Shown here piece by piece: positions 1-6,035 of a DNA stretch of 11,964 nucleotides (position 1 is the stretch's first letter; each line of letters starts with the position of its first letter). The translations under genes were made by a program, and so were the position numbers. Under the pieces are notes generated by a model that was not told the origin of the DNA, did not search any database, and worked only from the letters and a program-made list of their open reading frames with translations. The stretch is from contig JAQVBA010000032.1 in assembly GCA_028690555.1 (NCBI GenBank), positions 1 to 11,964 on the forward strand. The letters are read 5' to 3'. Origin of the DNA: Acholeplasmataceae bacterium (GTDB lineage: Bacteria > Bacillota_I > Bacilli_A > Acholeplasmatales > Acholeplasmataceae).

Positions 1-1018
1 ATTCGCTAAATTTCCATCCTGGCGATTTATTGGAATCATCAAGAGTTACTCTAAGTCCCATATCTTTAATCGCTTGATAAAGCTTATGCGTGTTTTCTTT
101 CACGATTTCTTTTTGACCTTGAATCGGAATAATCACGACTTGAATCGGTGCGACATAAGGTGGTAGAACTAAACCTTCATCATCGCCATGAACCATGATG
201 ACTGCACCAATTAAACGTGTGGATACACCCCATGAAGTTTGATATGCATATTCTTGTTCATTATTTTCATTTTGGAATTTAATATCAAATGCTTTCGAGA
301 AATCTTGTCCAAAATAGTGAGTTGTTCCTGATTGTAATGCTTGACCATCGTGCATCAATGCTTCAATCGAATATGTATCAACTGCACCAGCAAACTTTTC
401 TTTTTCTGTTTTTTTACCAGTAATAAAAGGAATTGCTAATAAATCTTTACCTAATAAACGGTATATTTCTAAAATGTCTAAGGTTTCTTTTCTTGCTTCA
501 GCTTCTGATGCATGTACAGTGTGTCCTTCTTGCCATAAAAATTCTTTACCACGTAAGAATGGACGCGTTGTTTTTTCCCAACGGACAACACTGCACCATT
601 GATTATAAAGTTTCGGTAAATCCCGATATGAATTTACAATCTTTTGATAGTGTGTACAAAAGAGTGTTTCCGATGTTGGACGAATGATTAATCGCTCAGC
701 AAGGTCTTCAACACCTGTGGTTGTGATCATCGCTGTTTCAGGAGCAAACCCTTCCACATGATCTTTTTCCTTTTGAAAAAGTGATTCTGGAATCACTAAA
801 GGCATATAGACATTTTGATGATTTGTTTCTTTTAATTGATGATCTAAATGATTTTGAATATTTTCCCAAATCGCATAGCCATAAGGGCGATATATAATAA
901 ATCCTTTGACATCACTATAATCCATAAGTTCTGCTTTTAAACAAAGGTCCGTATACCATTGTGCAAAATCTTGATCTCTTGAGGTAATGCTTTCTACCAT
1001 TTTTTTATGTGTACTCAT
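1..1018 (-). CDS. proS: Prolyl-tRNA synthetase, archaeal/eukaryotic type (3' end beyond window)
   Basis: Cytoplasmic class II synthetase that charges tRNA-Pro with proline. The first 339 codons are present and the C-terminus lies beyond the left edge. Visible motifs are RPTSETLF (residues 113-120), the motif 2 region RWE with Arg147 followed by FLRGKEFLWQEGH (154-166), THYFGQDFSKAFDI (233-246) and motif 3 SWGVSTRLIG with Arg268. So the catalytic domain is complete, and the anticodon-binding domain begins at about residue 285. These motifs, and the lack of the large insertion domain of E. coli-type ProRS, mark the shorter archaeal/eukaryotic-type family, which also occurs in many Firmicutes and Mollicutes. 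The start at 1018 is supported by AAGGAG at 1026-1031, seven bases upstream. An out-of-frame ATG at 1022 is ignored. The stop of the upstream gene (1030-1032) overlaps this ribosome binding site, suggesting translational coupling. Confidence 0.96.
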   Translation of the reverse strand, partial: MSTHKKMVESITSRDQDFAQWYTDLCLKAELMDYSDVKGFIIYRPYGYAIWENIQNHLDHQLKETNHQNVYMPLVIPESLFQKEKDHVEGFAPETAMITTTGVEDLAERLIIRPTSETLFCTHYQKIVNSYRDLPKLYNQWCSVVRWEKTTRPFLRGKEFLWQEGHTVHASEAEARKETLDILEIYRLLGKDLLAIPFITGKKTEKEKFAGAVDTYSIEALMHDGQALQSGTTHYFGQDFSKAFDIKFQNENNEQEYAYQTSWGVSTRLIGAVIMVHGDDEGLVLPPYVAPIQVVIIPIQGQKEIVKENTHKLYQAIKDMGLRVTLDDSNKSPGWKFSE

Positions 1019-1029
1019 CCATAAACTCC

Positions 1030-1335
1030 TTACTTTCTAATCGCTTTCACAATGCCCATAATGATTAATACAATAAAAATCCAACCCACAAAAGTAATGT
1101 GCGTTATAAATTTATATTCGACAATATTTGTAACAATCCCTATGACGATAAATAGCATCCAAAAAGGGATTTTCTTGTTTTGCGTATTGCTTCTTTGAGG
1201 TCGATTAAACCCTTCAAAACCTGGTTCTTTTTCTTTCCGTTTCTTTTTTGGTGTTGGATAATATTTTTCATCTTGCGAATCAAATAAATTATCATACTTC
1301 TTAAACGGATCATCATCTTTGTATTTTTCGTCCAT
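1030..1335 (-). CDS. Small hypothetical membrane protein, two transmembrane helices
   Basis: I do not recognise a family. The 101-residue protein has a very polar, Lys/Asp/Glu-rich N-terminal half (residues 1-55) with a basic run KKKRKEK at about 30-36. Two hydrophobic segments follow (about 57-72 and 79-97) and it ends in KAIRK. The likely topology is a hairpin with both ends in the cytoplasm. The start codon directly abuts the cvfB stop (TAG then ATG), with GGTGA about seven bases upstream, and the stop overlaps the proS ribosome binding site. The gene is therefore almost certainly real and cotranscribed between cvfB and proS. No catalytic motif is visible and the function is unknown. Confidence 0.8.
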   Translation of the reverse strand: MDEKYKDDDPFKKYDNLFDSQDEKYYPTPKKKRKEKEPGFEGFNRPQRSNTQNKKIPFWMLFIVIGIVTNIVEYKFITHITFVGWIFIVLIIMGIVKAIRK

Positions 1336-2172
1336 CTATTTCACCAAGATTGTTTTTTGATCTACAAAATCAATCTTTCTTTCTTTATATAAATGCCCAA
1401 TGGCACGTTTAAATGCTTTTTTGGATAATGGGAAATATGCTTTAATCTCTTCAGGTGTGCTATCTGATGTTAAAGGGAGTTCTCCCTTTCTAATCAAATA
1501 CGAAAGAATCATATTCGCATCTTCAAAGAGTAAAACTTCCTTTTGTGCAACAAGTGAACCCGTATAACCTTTTTCAGATTGATACGTAATCGTGACTTCT
1601 ACTTTTTCACCTAAACGAAGGTCATTTCTAACCATCGATTGATGCACAAAAACCCAGTTTAAATCTTCCGTTAAAAGATTAACGCCTTCTCTTCCAATCT
1701 TTTGTACATAAGCAAAGACTTTATCTTTAGGCTTTAAGGTAGGTGGTGCTATTTTCAATTCTTCTTTCGAAACGATTTTAGCGACTAATTTGCCTTTAAC
1801 TTTTATGGAAAGATATAATTTATCACCTTTGATTGGCCATTTAGTATAATCAAGCGGTAAATCATCCATTGATAATAATAAATCTTTATTAATCCCCATA
1901 TGGAAAAATACACCAAGTCCAGAATGCACATCGGTAGCTTCTAAAAATCCAGGAGTTTCTTTCGTGATTAAAGGAGTCTTTAAGGTTGCGGCTAAACGAC
2001 CTTTTTGGTCGAAGTATAAAAATGCATCTACAAGATCATTAGGTTTTAATTCTTGATGATTCGTTTCATTAAAATGTAAAAAAACTTCATCCTCATCCGA
2101 GTCAAGCATATAGCCAATATCTGTTTTACGAATCACTTTAAGTTTGTTGACTGAACCTATATTTAAAGACAT
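1336..2172 (-). CDS. cvfB: CvfB-like S1 RNA-binding protein with C-terminal winged helix
   Basis: Probably an RNA-binding regulatory protein of the CvfB/YitL family, which in staphylococci affects virulence gene expression. The 278 residues fit the family size. Reading left to right there are beta-rich S1-like repeats (about 1-65, 66-135 and 145-215; note VFLHF, GVFFHMGINKDLLLSMDDLP and VFAYVQKIGREGVNLLTEDLNWVFVHQS). A helical winged-helix region follows (about 220-278, with FPLSKKAFKRAIGHLYKERKI). The ATG at 2172 is preferred because AGGTGA at 2179-2184 lies five bases upstream. A GTG at 2181 and an ATG at 2178 are in frame but fall inside or against that ribosome binding site. It is the first gene of the cluster with the membrane protein and proS. 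No convincing promoter is seen, only AT-rich TATGAT repeats directly upstream. Confidence 0.9.
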   Translation of the reverse strand: MSLNIGSVNKLKVIRKTDIGYMLDSDEDEVFLHFNETNHQELKPNDLVDAFLYFDQKGRLAATLKTPLITKETPGFLEATDVHSGLGVFFHMGINKDLLLSMDDLPLDYTKWPIKGDKLYLSIKVKGKLVAKIVSKEELKIAPPTLKPKDKVFAYVQKIGREGVNLLTEDLNWVFVHQSMVRNDLRLGEKVEVTITYQSEKGYTGSLVAQKEVLLFEDANMILSYLIRKGELPLTSDSTPEEIKAYFPLSKKAFKRAIGHLYKERKIDFVDQKTILVK

Positions 2173-2221
2173 TTTCATCACCTATCATATTTTATCATAT
2201 TTTTATGTCTTTTAATAAACG

Positions 2222-2247
2222 AAATAAAAAAGAGTGCTAAGCACTCT
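2222..2247 (-). terminator. Rho-independent terminator of the Fic gene
   Basis: On the minus strand the seven-base-pair stem AGAGTGC/GCACTCT with loop TTA (2231-2247) is followed directly by a T-rich run (TTTTTATTT, 2230-2222). It starts immediately after the Fic stop codon and separates that gene from cvfB. Confidence 0.92.
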
Positions 2248-2976
2248 CTATAAGTCTAAATCTTTCAATATGGCTTCATAACGTTTCGTTAATATCTCTT
2301 TAAAGAATTGAGTCAAAGGATTTAAATCCTTTTCTGTTTTAAAGATTTCTAACTTTTCAATGTAATTTTCTCTTTGATCAAGAGGAATGGAGATGGGTAA
2401 GTAATCACCCTTCATTAAGAAATAATTTAACACGAGTTTTGCTAATCTTCCATTGGCATCCACAAATGGATGAATTTTGGCAATGCTTGCATGCGCGTAA
2501 GCAGCTTTTTCAATCGCATTACCTTCAAATGATTCCATATTCTTAAAGAATTTATTCATGCGATCATAGACTTTGACATAGTCAGGTGGTTGATGACTCG
2601 CACCAAAAATATTAATGTTAACATTTCGGTATACGCCACCTTGAAAAATGCCTTCGACAAGGATCTCATGGATATCCTTGAGCATTTCTTCATTAAACTT
2701 TTCATTCGATTGTGCAATTTTTTTGACATAATCAAAAGCTTTTAAGTGATTTAAAATTTCTTTTTGTTCTCTTTCGCTGTATCCGAGTAGAGCTTTTGTT
2801 TCACTAAGACGAATGACATCATCATAGGATACACGATTGTGGCCTGCCATGCCCACAGCATCATAAGTGTATTGCCATGCGAATCTCTTTTCAGCTTCTT
2901 CGATTTGCTTTTCTTCGCATTCTTTGGTCACATTTCTTAGATGCTTTCGCCCTAACTCTAATAGGTCTTTCTCCAT
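2248..2976 (-). CDS. Fic/DOC-family protein with altered active-site and inhibitory motifs
   Basis: Fic proteins usually transfer AMP or another phosphate-containing group to a target protein hydroxyl. This 242-residue protein has the Fic fold signature: HPFVDANGRLAK (169-180), a flap region GVYRNVNINIFGASHQPPD, and the helix AAYAHASIAKIHPF. The canonical motif is HxFx(D/E)GNGRxxR. Here the catalytic His169, Asp173, Asn175, Gly176 and Arg177 are kept, but the first Gly is Ala174 and the last Arg is Lys180. In the N-terminal region that normally carries the inhibitory (S/T)xxxE(G/N) helix, my by-eye alignment puts Ala44-Gly45-His46 where Glu-Gly-Asn is expected. The start at 2976 is chosen over the in-frame ATG at 2994 because the promoter would begin transcripts near 2998, leaving 2994 almost leaderless, while GGGAG lies 11 bases before 2976. 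The gene is monocistronic with no adjacent antitoxin. Target and activity are unknown. Confidence 0.9.
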   Translation of the reverse strand: MEKDLLELGRKHLRNVTKECEEKQIEEAEKRFAWQYTYDAVGMAGHNRVSYDDVIRLSETKALLGYSEREQKEILNHLKAFDYVKKIAQSNEKFNEEMLKDIHEILVEGIFQGGVYRNVNINIFGASHQPPDYVKVYDRMNKFFKNMESFEGNAIEKAAYAHASIAKIHPFVDANGRLAKLVLNYFLMKGDYLPISIPLDQRENYIEKLEIFKTEKDLNPLTQFFKEILTKRYEAILKDLDL

Positions 2977-3004
2977 ATATATCAACGCTCCCATCTTTAG
3001 GATT

Positions 3005-3034
3005 ATTATATCATAGAAGCGCTATCACTGACAA
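3005..3034 (-). promoter_or_regulatory. Sigma-A-type promoter of the Fic gene
   Basis: Minus strand: -35 TTGTCA (3029-3034), an 18-base spacer and a perfect -10 TATAAT (3005-3010). The predicted start is near 2998, giving a 5' leader of about 22 bases before the preferred start codon at 2976. Confidence 0.75.
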
Positions 3035-3040
3035 TAAGTT

Positions 3041-3078
3041 AAAAAAAGAAAAGCACATGATTAAACTCTTTCATGTGC
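3041..3078 (-). terminator. Terminator of the lysine transporter operon
   Basis: On the minus strand GCACATGA (3078-3071 read as its complement) pairs with TCATGTGC (3060-3053) across a ten-base loop, then TTTTCTTTTTTT follows (3052-3041). The 5' arm lies inside the last codons of the ATPase gene, so the hairpin overlaps the coding end and stop codon. Confidence 0.9.
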
Positions 3079-3807
3079 ATATCTTCTTAAGAAGGCTTTT
3101 GTTCGCTCTTCTTTTGGGTTTTTGAATATATCATCTGGTGTTCCGCTTTCAGCAATGAGGCCTTGATCCATAAAGATAATCCGGTGTGATACTTCTTTCG
3201 CAAAATCCATTTCGTGGGTGACGATCACCATCGTCATACCTTCTTTAGCTAAATCTTTCATGACTTCTAATACTTCTCCAACCATTTCTGGATCTAGGGC
3301 TGATGTGGGTTCATCAAAGAGCATGATTTTTGGATTCATCATCAGTGCGCGTGCAATCGCTACTCGTTGTTTTTGCCCACCAGAAAGTTGTGTAACTGGA
3401 ACATGTTCAAATTTAAGCATACCCACTTTATCTAACAACAACCGCGCTTTATCAATCGCATCTTCTTTTTTCATTTTAAGTAAACTGATAGGCGCCATGA
3501 TACAATTTTCCATCACATTTTGATGATTAAACAAATTAAATGATTGGAAAACCATGCCCATCCGCATTCTTAAATGATCGAGATCAACTTTTGGATCCAT
3601 CAAATCTTCACCTAAGAATAAAATTTGTCCATCTTCTGGTTCATTGAGTAAATTTAAGCATCTGAGCAGTGTCGTTTTCCCAGATCCTGAGGAACCAATA
3701 ATCGACACGACTTCTTTTTCATGAATATCTAAATTGATACCATTTAAAACGAGTTGATCATCAAATCTTTTATGAATGTTTCTAATTTGTAGAATGACTT
3801 CAGGCAT
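3061..3807 (-). CDS. Polar amino acid ABC transporter ATPase, probably lysine uptake
   Basis: Cytoplasmic ATPase that powers the permease encoded just upstream. The 248 residues match the GlnQ/ArtM/HisP type. Visible are Walker A GSSGSGKTT (38-46, Lys44), Q-loop VFQSFNLF (86-93), signature LSGGQ (141-145), Walker B IMLFDE (161-166, catalytic Glu166), D-loop SALD (169-172) and switch His198 in VTHEMDF, so it should be fully active. The start at 3807 overlaps the permease stop by eight bases. AGGTGG lies nine bases upstream of the start. It is the last gene of the operon and ends inside the terminator hairpin. The sequence alone gives only the polar amino acid family. Lysine specificity is inferred from the riboswitch at the head of the operon. 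Confidence 0.96.
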   Translation of the reverse strand: MPEVILQIRNIHKRFDDQLVLNGINLDIHEKEVVSIIGSSGSGKTTLLRCLNLLNEPEDGQILFLGEDLMDPKVDLDHLRMRMGMVFQSFNLFNHQNVMENCIMAPISLLKMKKEDAIDKARLLLDKVGMLKFEHVPVTQLSGGQKQRVAIARALMMNPKIMLFDEPTSALDPEMVGEVLEVMKDLAKEGMTMVIVTHEMDFAKEVSHRIIFMDQGLIAESGTPDDIFKNPKEERTKAFLRRYAHERV

Positions 3808-4552
3808 TGATGTTCACCACCTTTGGTTTTTGATGTTCTAAGTGATCAACAATCTTTGATGTCACAAATGTTAAGATCAAATAAATGATGGCCGCAATAA
3901 AGAATCCTTCAACGGGACGATAGTTCGATGAGGTTGCAGATTGTGTTGCTTTAAATAAATCAAAGACACCAATGACACTTAAAACTGCTGTATCTTTTAA
4001 ATTGACGATGAACTCATTACCAATCGCTGGTAATGAGTTTTTAATCGCTTGTGGAAAGACAACTTTAAACATCCCTTGTTGTTTTGAAAATCCTAAACTG
4101 CGTGCCGCTTCCATTTGACCTTTATCAATCCCATTAATCCCACTACGAATCACTTCTGCAATATAGGCAGTCGTATTTAATGTGACAACCGTTAATCCAG
4201 CAACAAGTGGATTCCAACAGCTTAGTTTAAGTGGAGCAATCCCATAGTAAAAGATCATAGCTTGAACAATCATCGGTGTGCCACGAAATACTGTAACATA
4301 GACTCTTACAAAACCTTTGCTAAGTTTTTTAGTGGCAATTTGAATCCATGAATCACGCTTATGATCAATGTCTTGTTCTCTCATGATGGTTAAAAAGAGT
4401 GATAATATGAATCCTCCTAATGTCCCAATCACGGATAATAACAATGTAATCCATACCCCTCTTAAAAAGAATGATCCATAGGTATCAAGTAAATATAGGA
4501 TGGTGTTAAAGAATTCATCTTTTGGAGGTATTGTCGTCCAAATTTGCATCAT
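3800..4552 (-). CDS. Polar amino acid ABC transporter permease, probably lysine uptake
   Basis: Inner (only) membrane channel subunit of the HisMQ/GlnP permease family, 250 residues. Hydrophobic segments lie at about 28-56, 85-105, 115-138, 183-200 and 215-233. The family motif FRGTPMIVQAMIFYYG follows the second loop (89-104). The EAA loop that contacts the ATPase is at 148-167 (EAARSLGFSKQQGMFKVVFP). There is only one permease gene, so the transporter is expected to use a permease homodimer. The start ATG shares one base with the stop of the binding-protein gene (TAATG), and the 3' end overlaps the ATPase gene by eight bases, so all three genes are translationally linked. A second ATG at 4549 is also possible. 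Lysine as substrate is inferred from the upstream riboswitch. Confidence 0.95.
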   Translation of the reverse strand: MMQIWTTIPPKDEFFNTILYLLDTYGSFFLRGVWITLLLSVIGTLGGFILSLFLTIMREQDIDHKRDSWIQIATKKLSKGFVRVYVTVFRGTPMIVQAMIFYYGIAPLKLSCWNPLVAGLTVVTLNTTAYIAEVIRSGINGIDKGQMEAARSLGFSKQQGMFKVVFPQAIKNSLPAIGNEFIVNLKDTAVLSVIGVFDLFKATQSATSSNYRPVEGFFIAAIIYLILTFVTSKIVDHLEHQKPKVVNINA

Positions 4553-5385
4553 TACTCTTGGGGTTGACGTGATAATGCATCTTGCATAATCTGTTGTCTA
4601 GAAAGATTTGAAATGTTACTTAAAGCTTCATTGACAGCATCTAATAAATCAAGGTCTTCTAAGCGAAGTGCAACAGATACAATAATATCTTCATCGGAAA
4701 CTTCAAACCCTAAACCATCTGCAAATTCAATGATGGTAAATTGATTATTTGTTTGCACAATCCCTGTAGCAACCGGTAATTCTGCTACAAATGCATCACT
4801 TGTGCCATAGGCTAAAGCATTGACTAAATCACTATAACTATTTAATGTTTCTTGATGAACTACACCTGTGATTTGATTAATCAAATCATCTTGCAAAGTC
4901 CCTGCTTGTGCAACAACTCTTGCACCATTAAAATCGATAAGTGATGTTGCATTCGCATAGTCACCATCATTTCTAACAACCATGACTTGTTCAGAGCGAT
5001 AATATTCTTCACTAAAATTCACCGTTAATGCACGTTCTGCTGTTGGGCTCATGCCAGCAATAATTAAATCAATTTCACCTGCATTGAGCGCTGGAATTAA
5101 TCCATCCCAACTATATGCTTTAATGACTAATGTTAAACCAAGAGCATCAGCAATCTCTTGTGCCATGACGACATCATAACCATCTGCATAAAACCCAGCT
5201 TGACCATCTATTGCTACCGTAAATTCATTTTCTTCTGGTGTTGCCCAGTTAAATGGTGCATAAGCAGCTTCTAACCCAACCACAATTTCAGTTTCAACTT
5301 CCAAATTAAACTGATCTTCAACTTGACACGCAAATAGTGTAACCCCAAACAATAAAACAAATAAAACTAAACTAAATCTTTTCAT
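4552..5385 (-). CDS. Amino acid-binding lipoprotein of the ABC transporter, probably lysine-binding
   Basis: Extracellular solute receptor anchored to the membrane by lipid, 277 residues, bacterial extracellular solute-binding family 3. The signal peptide MKRFSLVLFVLLFGVTLFA ends at a lipobox-like LFAC, making Cys20 the lipidation site. The mature protein begins with an acidic linker. Family hallmarks are VGLEAAYAPFNW, GFYADGYDVVMAQEIADALG, AGEIDLIIAGMSPTAERA and VNFSEEYY. Arg118 in the SPTAER segment corresponds to the arginine that grips the ligand carboxylate. The open frame extends upstream to 5439, but that extension lies in the riboswitch terminator region. The start at 5385 has GAGG eight bases upstream and gives a clean signal peptide. 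First gene of the operon. Lysine as ligand is inferred from the riboswitch. Confidence 0.95.
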   Translation of the reverse strand: MKRFSLVLFVLLFGVTLFACQVEDQFNLEVETEIVVGLEAAYAPFNWATPEENEFTVAIDGQAGFYADGYDVVMAQEIADALGLTLVIKAYSWDGLIPALNAGEIDLIIAGMSPTAERALTVNFSEEYYRSEQVMVVRNDGDYANATSLIDFNGARVVAQAGTLQDDLINQITGVVHQETLNSYSDLVNALAYGTSDAFVAELPVATGIVQTNNQFTIIEFADGLGFEVSDEDIIVSVALRLEDLDLLDAVNEALSNISNLSRQQIMQDALSRQPQE

Positions 5386-5416
5386 TCTCTCTTCCTCTTT
5401 TCTTTGTTTTTTTAAC

Positions 5417-5439
5417 AAAAAAAGCATCCGAGAGGACAC
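5417..5439 (-). terminator. Regulated terminator of the lysine riboswitch (expression platform)
   Basis: In the minus-strand RNA, GUGUCC (5439-5434) pairs with GGAUGC (5429-5424) across loop UCUC, with two G-U wobbles, followed by seven U (5423-5417). It lies between aptamer and first gene. CCUCU (5435-5431) in the 5' arm and loop can pair instead with AGAGG (5479-5475) in the 3' part of the aptamer, giving a plausible antiterminator. This predicts transcription ON when lysine is scarce and OFF when it binds. Confidence 0.8.
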
Positions 5440-5467
5440 TTCAAAATAATAAATGGTTTTATATTTT

Positions 5468-5622
5468 GCTAGCGCCTCTACTTATCGTAGGAGTGTTATA
5501 AGTGTTTCCTATAACCCCATGATTCTCTTATGCCTAAGATATCATTCGGCGATGGTTGCCTTTCTGTTTGATCACAGTCTGCCGACTCACAAACATACTT
5601 TTCTACATCGCTACCTCTATGC
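5468..5622 (-). promoter_or_regulatory. Lysine riboswitch (L-box) aptamer
   Basis: The minus-strand leader matches known lysine riboswitches in order: AUAGAGGU at the 5' side, AAGUAUG, kink-turn segment CUGUGAU, GAAAGG, and CAUCGCCGAA. Helices I can pair by eye are P1 GC-A-UAG/CUAGC (5622-5617 with 5472-5468, one bulged A), P2 GCGAUG/CAUCGC (5611-5606 with 5554-5549), the P2 tip hairpin AGUC-GGCA-GACU (5587-5576), P3 (5545-5519, tip loop GGCA), P4 GUUAUA/UAUAAC (5515-5510 with 5500-5495) and P5 (5492-5475). This five-helix arrangement and the conserved core identify the class. It sits in a roughly 250-base leader of the ABC operon. An open frame on the opposite strand here is a chance one. 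Confidence 0.92.
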
Positions 5623-5641
5623 TTTTAAATTGTACTCATTC

Positions 5642-5669
5642 ATTGTAACACATCATGAAAATATGTCAA
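5642..5669 (-). promoter_or_regulatory. Promoter of the lysine riboswitch-transporter operon
   Basis: Minus strand: perfect -35 TTGACA (5664-5669), a 16-base spacer and -10 TACAAT (5642-5647), preceded by TG one base upstream to make an extended -10. The predicted start is near 5635, shortly before the aptamer. Confidence 0.82.
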
Positions 5670-5679
5670 GTATTTTCAT

Positions 5680-5721
5680 TTCATAAAAAATAGAAGGGGG
5701 ACTCAATCGAATTGAGTCCCC
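5680..5721 (-). terminator. Terminator of the cold-shock gene
   Basis: A perfect 11-base-pair hairpin GGGGACTCAAT/ATTGAGTCCCC with a three-base loop (5697-5721) is followed on the minus strand, after a few bases, by TATTTTTTATG. It insulates the cold-shock gene from the lysine operon promoter. Confidence 0.88.
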
Positions 5722-5738
5722 ATGCTGTTTTGAATTTT

Positions 5739-5936
5739 TTAGACTTTACGAACTTCAGCCGCTTGTTGTCCGCGGTCACCGTTTTTAACTTCAAATTCTA
5801 CTTGGTCGCCTTCTGCTAATGTCTTATATCCTTCAGATTGAATTGCACTGAAGTGAACAAAGATGTCTTTTCCTTCTGCTGATGAGATAAATCCATATCC
5901 TTTGTCAGCATCAAACCATTTTACTACGCCTTTCAT
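5739..5936 (-). CDS. csp: Cold-shock domain protein (CspA family)
   Basis: Small cytoplasmic single-stranded nucleic acid chaperone that melts RNA structure. At 65 residues it is the usual family length. It consists of one cold-shock domain with RNP1 KGYGFI (12-17) and RNP2 DIFVHF (24-29), the opening MKGVVKWFDADKGYGFI, and the C-terminal strand QAAEVRKV. The start at 5936 has AAGGAG seven bases upstream. It is a single-gene unit with its own promoter, a 5' hairpin in the leader and a strong terminator. A role in cold adaptation or general RNA handling is the family expectation. Which of several paralogues it is cannot be told from this window. Confidence 0.97.
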   Translation of the reverse strand: MKGVVKWFDADKGYGFISSAEGKDIFVHFSAIQSEGYKTLAEGDQVEFEVKNGDRGQQAAEVRKV

Positions 5937-5960
5937 TTAAATACTCCTTAAGTTTATTCA

Positions 5961-5974
5961 GCGTGTGATCACGC
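5961..5974 (-). promoter_or_regulatory. 5' leader hairpin of the cold-shock mRNA
   Basis: GCGTG/CACGC with a four-base loop lies within about two bases of the predicted transcript 5' end (near 5976). It could protect the message from 5' decay or act in temperature response. The function is inference only. Confidence 0.45.
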
Positions 5975-5982
5975 CTAAAATT

Positions 5983-6011
5983 ATTATACACAATCTATTA
6001 AGCAATTACAA
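5983..6011 (-). promoter_or_regulatory. Promoter of the cold-shock gene
   Basis: Minus strand: -35 TTGTAA (6006-6011), a 17-base spacer and perfect -10 TATAAT (5983-5988). It lies just downstream of the exporter gene stop. No terminator is visible in 6000-6035, so exporter transcripts may also read through into this gene. Confidence 0.78.
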
Positions 6012-6035
6012 GGAAAAGCACGTTTTATTTTTTTA

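Noticed and set aside
2248..2994. Doc/Phd-type toxin-antitoxin module
   Set aside because: The gene has its own promoter and terminator, with no Phd-like or FicA-like partner next to it.
5386..5439. N-terminal extension of the binding lipoprotein
   Set aside because: It would start inside the riboswitch terminator and put a charged run before the signal peptide. The start at 5385 has a proper ribosome binding site and a clean lipoprotein signal.
5453..5686. Plus-strand open frame of 77 codons
   Set aside because: It lies entirely across the lysine riboswitch leader and promoter on the opposite strand, has no ribosome binding site, and its protein looks like nothing known.
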